DNA of 64,000 nucleotides from Acidimicrobiales bacterium. GTDB taxonomy: Bacteria > Actinomycetota > Acidimicrobiia > Acidimicrobiales > SKKL01. Location of the stretch: NCBI GenBank assembly GCA_034521975.1, contig JAXHLR010000004.1, forward strand, positions 124,001 to 188,000, in the 5' to 3' direction. Positions 8,604 through 17,429 of this stretch are shown here, piece by piece (the first letter of the stretch is position 1; the number at the start of each line of letters is the position of its first letter). Below the pieces are notes generated by a model. The model saw nothing but the letters and a program-made list of their open reading frames with translations. It searched no databases and was not told the DNA's origin. Position numbers and translations under genes: made by a program.

Positions 8604-9755
8604 ATGGACTTCGCCTGGTCACCCCGATTGCTCGAGCTCGGCAAGGAAGCAGCCGACCTCGCCCGGCGCTGGACCGCCGAGCATCCCGACGAAGTCCGCG
8701 ACGACAGCTGGATCGTCGGCAACTCGACCGAGTTCGCTGCCGAGCTCGCCCGCAGGGGATGGCTGGGCATGACCTGGCCCGAGTCCGAAGGGGGTGGTGG
8801 TCGGCCCCCGATCGAACGGCTGGTGGTCTTCGAGGCGCTCATCGCCGGAGGTGCGCCCGTCGCGAGCTGCTGGTTCGCCGACCGCCAGATCGGGCCCACC
8901 TTGCTCGAGTTCGGCTCGGCCGAACAGCGGGCCCGGTGGCTACCGGGGATCATCGCCGGCGAATCGCTGTGGTGTATCGGGATGAGCGAACCCGACGCCG
9001 GATCCGACGTGGCCGCCATCGGCACCCGAGCCCAACGACGCGGTGACGACTGGATCGTGAACGGCCAAAAGGTCTGGACCAGTGGCGCCGCCCTGGCCGA
9101 CTGGTGTTACCTCATCGCCCGCACCGATCCCGATGCCCCGCCGCACAAGGGGCTGTCCGAACTGGTGGTCGACATGCGCTCCCCCGGGGTCGAGGTCCGT
9201 CCGATCGTCGACGCGGTGGCCAACGAGCACTTCTGCGAGGTGCACTTCAACGAGGTGGTGGTGCCCGACTCGCACCTGGTGGGGGCGGAGAACGGCAGCT
9301 TCGGCCAGGTCATGCGCCAGATGGAGCACGAGCGGGGCGGGATCGACCGACTGGTCAGCAACCGAGCGCTGTACGACGACGTGGTACCGCTGGCCGACCA
9401 CCGCGATCCCCTCGTCCGCCAGGAGATCGCCGCCATCGAGACCGGCTACCGAATCGGTCGGTTGCTGGTCGTCCGCGAGGTGCTCCGGCAGGGGCCGCGT
9501 GGCTTCTCCGCGGCGACCAAGACCTTCTGCACCGAGTTCGAGCAGCGTGTCGCCGACTTCTGTGGCCGGGTGCTGGGCGCGGGCACCACGGCGTGGGACG
9601 CCGACGACATCGATCGTCTCGCTGCGAGGACGGCCCGCAACATCTGCTACGCGCCGGGCTACACGATCATGGGCGGCACGACCCAGGTGCTGCGCAACAT
9701 CCTCGGCGAGCGGGTGCTCGGGCTCCCCCGCGAACCCCGTCCGCCGAGGGCGTAA
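8604..9755 (+). CDS. Acyl-CoA dehydrogenase
   Basis: 383 residues, the normal acyl-CoA dehydrogenase length, FAD-dependent. There is an N-terminal helical domain. The middle beta domain has WCIGMSEPDAGSDVAAIGT and WIVNGQKVWTSGA (FAD and substrate contacts). The C-terminal helices end in YTIMGGTTQVLRNILGERVLGLP, the conserved GGTTxxxxNIxxxRxLGLP signature. AAGGAGC 10-16 nt upstream of the ATG supports this start. It follows DUF971 by five bases. It catalyses alpha,beta-desaturation of an acyl-CoA, but the chain-length class is not clear. The absence of a Glu in the usual catalytic position was not checked by alignment. Confidence 0.88.
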   Translation: MDFAWSPRLLELGKEAADLARRWTAEHPDEVRDDSWIVGNSTEFAAELARRGWLGMTWPESEGGGGRPPIERLVVFEALIAGGAPVASCWFADRQIGPTLLEFGSAEQRARWLPGIIAGESLWCIGMSEPDAGSDVAAIGTRAQRRGDDWIVNGQKVWTSGAALADWCYLIARTDPDAPPHKGLSELVVDMRSPGVEVRPIVDAVANEHFCEVHFNEVVVPDSHLVGAENGSFGQVMRQMEHERGGIDRLVSNRALYDDVVPLADHRDPLVRQEIAAIETGYRIGRLLVVREVLRQGPRGFSAATKTFCTEFEQRVADFCGRVLGAGTTAWDADDIDRLAARTARNICYAPGYTIMGGTTQVLRNILGERVLGLPREPRPPRA

Positions 9756-9811
9756 GGCGAAGTCGTGGTGGCACCGGCGCGCGCGGGGGTGGTTCGGATC
9801 GCGACCGGGTC

Positions 9812-12508
9812 TCAATCGTCGCCGAGACGACGTACGGGAAGCTCGTCGTCGTCCCAGGGAGCGACCCGTACCCGGGCGTCGGTGACCGCGACACCGTCGG
9901 GCGAGACGATGACCGGGTTGAGCAGCACCTCCGCCACCTCGGGCACCGCCTCGGTGAGGGCAGCGACGCGCATCAGCAACGACGTCAGCTGGTTGCGCTC
10001 GGGTGTGCCCGGCGGCAACAACGACGCCACGCGGGACCCGTTGATCAGCTGCTCGGCATCGTGGTCGGTGAGCGGCAGGAAGCGCAACGAGTCGAACCCG
10101 ACCTGTTCGAGCACCACGCCCCCGAACCCGATCGACATGACCGCGCCGGTCCCCGGCGACTGCACCGCACGCACCGCGACGTCGGTGCCGGGCGGGACCA
10201 TCGCCTGCACGATCGCGGGCCGCATGGCCCCGCCCAGCAACCCGACCATGCGGTCATAGGACTGCTGCACCTCGGACCGGGTGTGGAGATCGACGGCGAG
10301 CCCACCGGATTCGGTCTTGGCCAGGCGGGTGATCCCCGTCGCCTTGAGCACCACGGGGAAGCCGATCTCCTCGGCGGCATCGCCCGCGGCCTCGGCGGAA
10401 TCGACGATCCGTTCGTCGACGATGTCGATCCCGAAGCTGGCCACGACCTCGGCCGAGCCCGGGGGGTCGAGCTCGGCACCGTCGGGCGTCGCGGCCAGGA
10501 ACCCGTCGACGAGGTCGTGGGCACGGTCGGGGTCGACGCGGTCGAGGTCCGGGCGGCCACCTTCTGGTTCGGACAGCCACGCCCCGTAGCGGGTGACGCG
10601 CCCGAGCGCCCGCGCCGCTTCCTCGGGGAAGGCGAACACCGGGACCGCGAGGTCGCCGGCAACTCCGCCACGCCGCGGCGACGCCCCGAGGATGGTGGCG
10701 ACCACCGGTTTGCGCGAGCCGTCGGCGGCAGCGGCGATCGCCTCGACCACCTCCTCGGTACGGGCCTCGAGAGGCGGCGCGTAGATGGTGATGACCGAAT
10801 CGACCGCGTCGTCGGCGAGCACCGCGGCCAGCGCTGCCTGGAAGTGGTGGGGATCGGACTGGAAGGTGAGATCGAGCGGGTTGGCGGTGTTGGTGGCCAT
10901 CGGGACCTGGCCCGCGATCGAGGCCTGGGTGGGCCCCGACAGCACCGCAACCTCGAGGCCTGCTCCGCGGCAGGCGTCGATCGCGAGGCGGGCGGGACCC
11001 GAGGAGTTCGACACCACCGCGACCCGTCTGCCGCCCGGAACCGGCTGGGTGAGCAGCAAGCGGGTGACGTCGAAGAGCAGATCGAGGGTCGAGACCCGGA
11101 TGACCCCTGCCTGGGCGAGGAGGGCATCGAGGGTGGCCTCGGGTGGAAGATCGAGCTGACCTTCCGCACCGAGGCTCGAACCGCCGCTGGTGACGGTGAT
11201 GATGGGCTTGACCCGTCCGACCCGACGGGCGATCCGGCTGAACTTGCGCAGGTTCCCGAACGACTCCATGTAGAGCAGCACCGCGTCGGTGCGCTCGTCT
11301 TGCTCCCAGTACTGCAAGAGATCGTTGGCGCTGACATCGGCCTTGTTGCCGAGCGAGACGAAGGTGGACACCTCCAGGCCCAACTCGCCCATGGTCTCGA
11401 GGATGGCGGTGCCGAGCGTGCCGGACTGCGACAGGAAGGCAACGCCTCCCGGTTCGGGCTCGACGGGAGCGAAGGTGGCGCGCAACGCCACGCGGGGAGC
11501 GGTGTTGATGACCCCCATGCAGTTCGGCCCGATGAGCCGCAGGCCGTGCCGCCGGGCCATCTCGACCAGCTGGCGCTGGGCGTCTGCGCCCTCGGGTCCG
11601 GTCTCGGCGAACCCCGCCGAGATGACGACCAGGCCCTGCACCCCCTTCTCGACGCAGCGTCCGACCACCTCGAGCACGTCGGGAGCCGGCACGGCGATGA
11701 TGACCAGATCGACCTCGCCGGGAATGTCGAGCACGGTGGGATGGGTGCTGATGCTGGCGACGTGCGAGGCGTTGGCGTTGACCGGGTACACCGGCCCCTC
11801 GAACCCACCCGCCACGAGGTTGCGGACGATCTCGTGACCGAGTCCGCCTCGCTGTCGACCTGCGCCGACCACGGCGACAGACCGTGGAGCGAGCAGCCGC
11901 TCGATCGAGCGGGCCTCGGCTCTGCGTTCGCGCTCGTCGATCTTGAGCTGGGCCTCGGGTGTGGGTTCGATCCCGAGGCGGACCTCGATCACGCCTTCGT
12001 CGAAGCGGGTGCTGACCTGGAACCCGGCCTGTTTGAACACGCCCAGCATCTTGCGGTTCTGGGGAAGTGTCTGGGCGCTGAACTGGAAGATGCCCTGTTC
12101 GCGCGCAGTCGCGGCGAGGTACTCCAACAAGATGGTGGCCAGGCCCCTGCCCTGGTGGCGATCGTCGGTGAAGAACGCGACTTCGGCGTCGTCGCGGCTG
12201 GGATCGCGGTCGTAGCGGGCGACGCCGATGACCTCGTCGGCCAGGATGGCCACAAAGGCCATGCGATGGTGGTAGTCGACGGTGGTGAAGCGCTGAACAT
12301 CCTTGTCGGACAGGCGAGGGCGGGGCGAGAAGTAGCGGAAGTAGATGCTCTCCGACGACTGTCGACTGTGGAAGGAGACCAACCGTTCGGCGTCGTCGGG
12401 CCGGATCGGACGGACATGAACCGTTGCCCCGTCGGCGAGGAGAACGTCGGCCTCCCACCGCTTGGGGTACCCCTCTGGGGCGTCGACGACCTCACCGGAA
12501 CCAGCCAT
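9812..12508 (-). CDS. GNAT / ADP-forming acyl-CoA synthetase-like fusion (Pat-type)
   Basis: 898 residues. An N-terminal GNAT domain (about 30-180; DDRHQGRGLATILLEYL is the acetyl-CoA loop) is followed by a CoA-binding Rossmann domain (about 210-330; SVAVVGAGRQRGGLGHEI). Then come succinyl-CoA-ligase-like domains (AFLSQSGTLGTAILETMGEL, residues ~350-500) and a C-terminal ATP-grasp domain (~680-890; FPVVLKATGI). This is the Pat/protein-lysine-acetyltransferase architecture, with GNAT at the N-terminus rather than the C-terminus as in enterobacterial Pat. It may acetylate proteins such as acyl-CoA synthetases, or have ligase activity itself. A TAGCCT -10 element lies 6 nt before the ATG, so it is probably leaderless. 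It is convergent with the acyl-CoA dehydrogenase gene. Confidence 0.85.
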   Translation of the reverse strand: MAGSGEVVDAPEGYPKRWEADVLLADGATVHVRPIRPDDAERLVSFHSRQSSESIYFRYFSPRPRLSDKDVQRFTTVDYHHRMAFVAILADEVIGVARYDRDPSRDDAEVAFFTDDRHQGRGLATILLEYLAATAREQGIFQFSAQTLPQNRKMLGVFKQAGFQVSTRFDEGVIEVRLGIEPTPEAQLKIDERERRAEARSIERLLAPRSVAVVGAGRQRGGLGHEIVRNLVAGGFEGPVYPVNANASHVASISTHPTVLDIPGEVDLVIIAVPAPDVLEVVGRCVEKGVQGLVVISAGFAETGPEGADAQRQLVEMARRHGLRLIGPNCMGVINTAPRVALRATFAPVEPEPGGVAFLSQSGTLGTAILETMGELGLEVSTFVSLGNKADVSANDLLQYWEQDERTDAVLLYMESFGNLRKFSRIARRVGRVKPIITVTSGGSSLGAEGQLDLPPEATLDALLAQAGVIRVSTLDLLFDVTRLLLTQPVPGGRRVAVVSNSSGPARLAIDACRGAGLEVAVLSGPTQASIAGQVPMATNTANPLDLTFQSDPHHFQAALAAVLADDAVDSVITIYAPPLEARTEEVVEAIAAAADGSRKPVVATILGASPRRGGVAGDLAVPVFAFPEEAARALGRVTRYGAWLSEPEGGRPDLDRVDPDRAHDLVDGFLAATPDGAELDPPGSAEVVASFGIDIVDERIVDSAEAAGDAAEEIGFPVVLKATGITRLAKTESGGLAVDLHTRSEVQQSYDRMVGLLGGAMRPAIVQAMVPPGTDVAVRAVQSPGTGAVMSIGFGGVVLEQVGFDSLRFLPLTDHDAEQLINGSRVASLLPPGTPERNQLTSLLMRVAALTEAVPEVAEVLLNPVIVSPDGVAVTDARVRVAPWDDDELPVRRLGDD

Positions 12509-12587
12509 GAGGCGAGGCTAACGGGCGCCGCCTCGCTGCGGGTGTCCTACGCTCATGAGCGCCCCCACCGACGATCGAGGAGCTGGC

Positions 12588-14273
12588 ATGAACCCGGAGC
12601 TGAACGCGGTCGCGTCCGACTACTGGGACTTCACGCTCGAGAGCTCGCCGACCTTCGCGACCTTGATCGGCGACCACCGCTTCGACGACCAGATCGAGGA
12701 CTTCTCGGTCGAGGCCGAATCCCTCCAACGACTCAAGCTGGAGCGCTTTGCCGAGCGGCTCGACGGGCTCGACCACACCACGCTCGACCTCCAGGACGAG
12801 GTCACCGCCAAGATCATGGCCATCGAGGTGGCCAACTCGATCCGGTTGATCGACCTGGGCATCACCGAGCTGCGCAGCGACCAGATGGACGGGCCCCACG
12901 TCGGCGCCCTGATGGCCGCACCCCAGCTCGCGGCCGAGACACCCGAGCAGGCCGATGCCCTCCTCGGCCGGTTCTCCAAGCTTGCGGGCTCGCTCGACCA
13001 GGCGGCGCAACGCTTCCGGGGGGCGGTGGCCCGTGGCCGGCCCCCGGCCGCGCTCTGCATCGACCGGGCGATCCACAGCATCGACGGCTACCTGGCGTCG
13101 TCGCTCGACGACGACCTGTTCGTGAACCTACGCGGTCCGACCGGGTGGGACGGCGAGAGCATGTGGCGCGAACGGCTCCGTGGGATCGTCGCCGACTCGA
13201 TCCGTCCCGGTTACCAACGCATGCGCGACATGCTCGCCCAGGAGCTCGCTCCGGTGGCCCGTCCCGACGACCGGGCGGGGCTGTGCTGGATCCAAGGGGG
13301 CGAGGAGATCTACGCCGCGCTCCTGGAGACCCACACATCGCTGCCGGTCACCCCCGACGAGCTGCACGAGTTCGGGATCGACGAGGCCGAACGCCAGCTA
13401 CCAGCGGCCTACCGCCAGATCGGAGACCGGGTCTTCGCCACCACCGACCTGGCCACGATCTTCGAACGCCTCCGCACCGACCCCGAGCTGCGGTTCCGGT
13501 CCGAGGACGAGATCCTGGAGCTGGCCCACACCTCGCTCGACCGGGCGACCGACGCCATGGCGAGCTGGTTCGGCCGGCTCCCCCAGGCCTCCTGCCGGAT
13601 CGAACCCGTGCCGGCGGTGCTGGCCGACGACGCTCCCGCTGCCTACTACTTCCCTCCGGCAGCCGACGGCAGCCGGCCCGGCACCTACTTCGTCAACCTC
13701 CGCAACCCCACCGAGCAGAGCAAGTTCGAGGCCGAGTCGATCGCCTTCCACGAAGCCATCCCCGGCCACCACCTCCAGCTGGCGATCGCATCCGAGCTCA
13801 CCGACCTGCCGGCGTTCCGGCGGATGGGCTTCGGCAACACCGCCTACATCGAGGGCTGGGGACTCTACGCCGAGCGTCTGGCCGAGGACATGGGGCTCTA
13901 CAGCGACGACGTCGCCCGCCTGGGGATGCTGGCCGCCGACTCGTGGCGATCGGGCCGTCTCGTCGTCGACACGGGGCTGCACGCCAAGGGCTGGAGCCGT
14001 CAGCAGGCCATCGACTACTTCTTGGCGAACTCACCGGTGGCGCCGGGTGAGATCGAGGTCGAGGTCGACCGCTACGTGGCCATCCCCGGCCAAGCGGTGG
14101 CCTACAAGGTCGGTCAGCGGGAGATCCTCGGGCTGCGCGACCGCGCACGCGCCGCGCTCGGCGACCGCTTCGACATCGCCGCCTTCCACGACGTGGTGTT
14201 GGGTTCGGGGGGCGTGGTGCTGCCCGTGCTGGCCGACCTGGTCGACCGGTGGATCGCCGACACGACCGAGTGA
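12588..14273 (+). CDS. DUF885 family putative metallopeptidase
   Basis: 561 residues of the DUF885 family, which resembles gluzincin peptidases. FHEAIPGHHLQLAIASEL near residue 390 carries the HExxxGHH metal-binding motif. Upstream FVNLRNPTEQSKFEAESIAF and downstream GFGNTAYIEGWGLYAERLAEDMG are also diagnostic of the family. No signal peptide is evident, so it is cytoplasmic. I start it at the second ATG (12588) because GAGGAG lies 5 nt upstream; the ATG at 12555 is only 2 nt from a TACGCT -10 element and cannot be used well. The gene overlaps the next one by GTGA. The substrate is unknown. Confidence 0.8.
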   Translation: MNPELNAVASDYWDFTLESSPTFATLIGDHRFDDQIEDFSVEAESLQRLKLERFAERLDGLDHTTLDLQDEVTAKIMAIEVANSIRLIDLGITELRSDQMDGPHVGALMAAPQLAAETPEQADALLGRFSKLAGSLDQAAQRFRGAVARGRPPAALCIDRAIHSIDGYLASSLDDDLFVNLRGPTGWDGESMWRERLRGIVADSIRPGYQRMRDMLAQELAPVARPDDRAGLCWIQGGEEIYAALLETHTSLPVTPDELHEFGIDEAERQLPAAYRQIGDRVFATTDLATIFERLRTDPELRFRSEDEILELAHTSLDRATDAMASWFGRLPQASCRIEPVPAVLADDAPAAYYFPPAADGSRPGTYFVNLRNPTEQSKFEAESIAFHEAIPGHHLQLAIASELTDLPAFRRMGFGNTAYIEGWGLYAERLAEDMGLYSDDVARLGMLAADSWRSGRLVVDTGLHAKGWSRQQAIDYFLANSPVAPGEIEVEVDRYVAIPGQAVAYKVGQREILGLRDRARAALGDRFDIAAFHDVVLGSGGVVLPVLADLVDRWIADTTE

Positions 14274-15541
14274 CCGACCGCTCCCGGGCCGCGGGGCCAA
14301 CCACCTCGGGATCCACCACGCCGGCGTCACCGGCAGCGGAGCCGACCCTCCGCTCGCTCGTGCTCACCGTGTACCTGCCGACCCTGCTGTTCGCGGTCGG
14401 CCAGGGAGCGGTCATCCCGGTCATCGCGCTCACCGCGGCGGATCTCGGCGCCTCGGCGGCGGTGGCCGGTGTGGCCGTCGCGGTGCGGGGCATCGGCACC
14501 GTGGCCTTCGACATCCCCGCCGGACGGCTGATCGAGCGCTTCGGCGAACGCCAGGCCATGGCCATCGGTACCGGCGTGCTGGTCGTCGCCCTCGCCGGTG
14601 CACTCGCCAGCACCACCGTGTGGCTGTTCTTCGCCTCGATCTTCGTCCTCGGTTGCGGATGGGCGATGTGGCTGCTGGCCCGACTCACCTACGTGAGCGA
14701 GGTGATGCCGTTCCACCTCCGGGGTCGGGCGCTGTCGACCCTCGGCGGGGTGAACCGGATCGGCAACTTCCTCGGACCCTTCATCGGGGCGGGCGCCATC
14801 GTGTGGCTCGACCTGGCCGGCGCCTACTGGGTTCACATCGTGCTGGCATCAGCGGGATGGCTGGTCCTGGCCGTGATCCGCGACCCGCACCGCTCCCCCA
14901 CCCCGCCCGCCGGACATGCTCCTCCACCGGTCACCAGGATCGTGCGCGAGCACCACAAGGTGTTCCTGACCGCGGGGGTCGGTGCCACCTGCCTCAGCGT
15001 GCTGCGGGTGTCGCGCCACGCCATCATCCCGTTGTGGGGCGCCCACATCGGGCTGGACCCGGCAACCATCAGCGTGGTCTTCGGCATCAGCTCCGCCATG
15101 GACATGACCCTGTTCTATCCCGCGGGGATGGTGTCGGACCGCTACGGCCGCAAGGCGATCGCCGTGCCCTGCCTGAGCGTCCTGGCGGTGGGGTTCCTCC
15201 TCGTGCCGCTGACCTCGACGTTCTGGACCCTCGCCGGGGCAGGGCTGGTCATGGGCTTCGGCAACGGCATGGGCAGCGGGATCGTCATGACCCTCGGCGC
15301 CGACTTCTCCCCCGCCGTGGGCCGGGCCTCGTTCCTCGGGGTGTGGCGGCTGGTCTCCGACGCCGGGCAGGCGGGCGGACCGCTCATCGCAGCAGGCATC
15401 ACCGCGCTGGCCGGGCTCGGCCCCGCCTCGCTGGCGATCGGGGTGCTCGGCATGGGAGGTGCCACCGTCTTTCTCCTCGCCATGCCCGAACCCGCGCACC
15501 AGGTTGCCACCATGGAGCCTCGGTCCGGATCGACAAGCTGA
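14270..15541 (+). CDS. MFS transporter
   Basis: 423 residues, about 12 hydrophobic helices with a central loop near residue 200 (PHRSPTPPAGH). The MFS motif A is visible after TM2 as GRLIERFGERQAMA, and a second copy after TM8 as GMVSDRYGRKAIA. It resembles DHA1-type multidrug or metabolite efflux pumps. The GTG start overlaps the TGA of the DUF885 gene (GTGA), so the pair are translationally coupled. The substrate cannot be predicted. Confidence 0.85.
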   Translation: MTDRSRAAGPTTSGSTTPASPAAEPTLRSLVLTVYLPTLLFAVGQGAVIPVIALTAADLGASAAVAGVAVAVRGIGTVAFDIPAGRLIERFGERQAMAIGTGVLVVALAGALASTTVWLFFASIFVLGCGWAMWLLARLTYVSEVMPFHLRGRALSTLGGVNRIGNFLGPFIGAGAIVWLDLAGAYWVHIVLASAGWLVLAVIRDPHRSPTPPAGHAPPPVTRIVREHHKVFLTAGVGATCLSVLRVSRHAIIPLWGAHIGLDPATISVVFGISSAMDMTLFYPAGMVSDRYGRKAIAVPCLSVLAVGFLLVPLTSTFWTLAGAGLVMGFGNGMGSGIVMTLGADFSPAVGRASFLGVWRLVSDAGQAGGPLIAAGITALAGLGPASLAIGVLGMGGATVFLLAMPEPAHQVATMEPRSGSTS

Positions 15542-15595
15542 CGGGGCACGAGCCGCGGCGACAGGCGTCGACCTGGAGCCGGCCGTGGCCTCGTC

Positions 15596-15607
15596 GTCTC
15601 ATGAGAC
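15596..15607. promoter_or_regulatory. 12-bp palindrome upstream of the PilZ gene
   Basis: GTCTCATGAGAC is a perfect 12-bp palindrome 54 bp upstream of the PilZ gene start, in a 120-bp spacer with no other feature. It could be an operator; there is no family-level evidence for the binding protein. Confidence 0.3.
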
Positions 15608-15661
15608 CCCGGACGGTGCCGATGGTGACCCGGGCGACCGACGCCCGATCCGAGCCTGCTC

Positions 15662-16309
15662 ATGAGCCTGACGTTCCGACCCGACATGAAGGCCATCGTC
15701 CACGAGGTCGATGGCGAGCGCGTGACCCTCGCCGGCAGGACCATCGCCGGCTCGTCCGCCGCGCTCGTCGCCATGGTCGAGACCGGTCCCGGAGCGGAGC
15801 GACTCCGCGACGGAGCCCGGGTGCGCTGCAGCTACGTCGACCACTCGGGGGTGCACGAGTTCACCAGCACCGTCACCTCGGCCGAGGGGCTGGCGCTCAA
15901 CCACCGACTCCTCCGAGTGACCGTCGCCCCACCCACCGAGGCCCAGCGCGTGCAACGCCGCGAGCACGTGCGGGTGAACCTCGAGCTTCCAGTGCTGGTC
16001 GAGACCGACGACGGCGAGATGCACGCCTGCCAGAGTGTCGACCTCGGCGCCGGCGGCATCGCGGTGCGGTGGCCTGCCGGCACCGAGGTCGTCGCGCCGG
16101 GCGAGATGGTCACCGTTCGGTTCCGCAGCGACCGCTTCGACCACTACCACCAGGCGATCGTCCTCGGCACGCACCAGTCGGGCAAGAACGCGGTGGCCCG
16201 TCTGCGGTTCGAGGGCATCACCCGCTCGGGCCAGGACCGGCTGGCCACTGTGGTGTTCACGGCCCAGCGCGAGGAGCGGCAACGCCAACGCGACCGCGGC
16301 TCGGTCTGA
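15662..16309 (+). CDS. PilZ-domain protein (putative c-di-GMP receptor)
   Basis: 215 residues. The N-terminal ~95 residues form a YcgR-like beta domain. The C-terminal PilZ domain has the R-x3-R box in QRREHVRVNLELP (about residue 100), while the second box reads SVDLGAGGIAVRW. That second box should be [D/N]-x-S-x-x-G, and here Ser is replaced by Gly. PilZ proteins bind cyclic di-GMP and act on motility, pili or polysaccharide export. No diguanylate cyclase is in the window. The ATG is the only good start. No co-directional gene follows; a NUDIX relic on the other strand begins 8 bp on. Confidence 0.8.
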   Translation: MSLTFRPDMKAIVHEVDGERVTLAGRTIAGSSAALVAMVETGPGAERLRDGARVRCSYVDHSGVHEFTSTVTSAEGLALNHRLLRVTVAPPTEAQRVQRREHVRVNLELPVLVETDDGEMHACQSVDLGAGGIAVRWPAGTEVVAPGEMVTVRFRSDRFDHYHQAIVLGTHQSGKNAVARLRFEGITRSGQDRLATVVFTAQREERQRQRDRGSV

Positions 16310-16317
16310 GGCCTGAT

Positions 16318-16434
16318 TCAACCCTCGATCGCCCAGTAGGGCCCACCGGGATGGACCAGCAGCACCTCGAGGCCCACCGGATCCGCTCCGGCGCCACGCC
16401 GGTAGACGACCAAGCCTGCACTGTGGGCGGGCAT
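16318..16434 (-). pseudogene. Truncated NUDIX hydrolase remnant
   Basis: An ORF of 38 codons reading MPAHSAGLVVYRRG, then LEVLLVHPGGPYWA, then IEG and stop. This is the recognisable N-terminus of a NUDIX hydrolase of the type whose next residues normally run into GAWSIPKGE and the Nudix box. Everything after PYWA is missing, so no catalytic motif remains. It starts 18 bp beyond the 3' end of the tRNA-Val gene on the same strand and ends 8 bp from the PilZ stop. The break therefore lies between about 16310 and 16330. It looks like the scar of a deletion or rearrangement next to a tRNA gene. Confidence 0.7.
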
Positions 16435-16452
16435 GGGACCCCCATGGTCTTG

Positions 16453-16529
16453 TGGTGGGCGCAACAGGACTCGAACCTGTGACCCCTACCGTGTCGAGGT
16501 AGTGCTCTAGCCAACTGAGCTATGCGCCC
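16453..16529 (-). tRNA. tRNA-Val(GAC)
   Basis: A full cloverleaf of 77 nt including an encoded CCA. The 5' acceptor strand is GGGCGCA, pairing with TGCGCCC, then discriminator A and CCA. The anticodon stem CTACC/GGTAG holds the loop TCGACAC, giving anticodon GAC (valine). The T arm reads ACAGG-TTCGAGT-CCTGT. Confidence 0.95.
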
Positions 16530-16626
16530 TGGGACCGCTGCGGGGAGCGGCCAGGAACTGTGCAGCGTAGCAGCCCCCACGCCCGAGACTGACACCTGTC
16601 GGACCGTGCTGGCGCCTCGATCCGGG

Positions 16627-17328
16627 TCAGTGCGGCGACCCGACGCGGTAGGCCGCGGCACCGACGAGCACCACCAGCGCGCCGCCGACCACCACCGGCA
16701 GGCCGGGCCCGAAGGACAGCGCGACGCTGCCCCGGGTGAGGCGGTCGACCTCATCCATCGCCTGCCAGATCCGCACCGCCTCGACCCCGGCGAGGACGAT
16801 CGTCGCCGACGACAACCCCACCAGCGCGGCACGCCATCCTCGGCTGTAGGACCCGGCCATGCAGCGCACCGAGATCGTCATCACCGTCACCGCCAGAAGC
16901 ACCGCGTAGAACCCACCCCCCACCTGGCCACCGGCATCGCGCCAACCCAGCGCGGTCGAGCCACCGGCGGCCACCGAGCGGGTGGCCCAGGGCAGCAGCG
17001 AGCCGGCCATCATCACCGCGGCGCCGGCCAGCGCCAGCCAGGCTGCCGGCCGGTTCTGCAGCCCTGCGGGGCGGCCGAGGTACAGCTCGGCGTGGGAGTC
17101 GATCGCGCCCCCGACCCGCTGATGGGAACGGGAATCCGAAGGTGGCGATCCTCGGTCCGGGGTCTCGTCGTCGCGGCCGGCGGTGATGGTCGGCTCGGCG
17201 TCGGGGCGGGCGAGGACGGTGGCGCCGCGGTGGTCACGGACCAGGTGCTGGCTGGGCTTCAGCTCCGGCGGGTACCAGCGACCGTCGGTCGCCTGCCACC
17301 AGCCATGCCCTGGTTTCACATCGCTCAT
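16627..17328 (-). CDS. Four-TM membrane protein with N-terminal DUF2510-like motif
   Basis: 233 residues. The N-terminus (GHGWWQATDGRWYPPEL) is the Trp-rich DUF2510-type motif often found at the start of actinobacterial membrane proteins. A polar linker of ~50 residues and four hydrophobic segments follow (about 85-105, 125-145, 155-175, 205-225). No catalytic motif is seen. The ATG was chosen because the DUF2510 motif follows it directly; in-frame sequence further upstream is arginine-rich and non-conserved in appearance. It is divergent from the small membrane protein at 17430. Function unknown. Confidence 0.7.
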   Translation of the reverse strand: MSDVKPGHGWWQATDGRWYPPELKPSQHLVRDHRGATVLARPDAEPTITAGRDDETPDRGSPPSDSRSHQRVGGAIDSHAELYLGRPAGLQNRPAAWLALAGAAVMMAGSLLPWATRSVAAGGSTALGWRDAGGQVGGGFYAVLLAVTVMTISVRCMAGSYSRGWRAALVGLSSATIVLAGVEAVRIWQAMDEVDRLTRGSVALSFGPGLPVVVGGALVVLVGAAAYRVGSPH

Positions 17329-17429
17329 CGACCACCATCGTGGCCCACGGCCCGCCGTCGACTCCAGCAGGGCCGCGACCCCTGGCCGGGTTCGGTGTCG
17401 GACGGCTCGGCCTGGCACACTCTCGATGC

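Noticed and set aside
9104-14050. A continuous 1648-codon open frame on the plus strand
   Set aside because: It runs antisense to and out of frame with the acyl-CoA synthetase fusion and overlaps the DUF885 gene. Composition is Arg/Gly/Pro-rich, typical of high-GC shadow frames.
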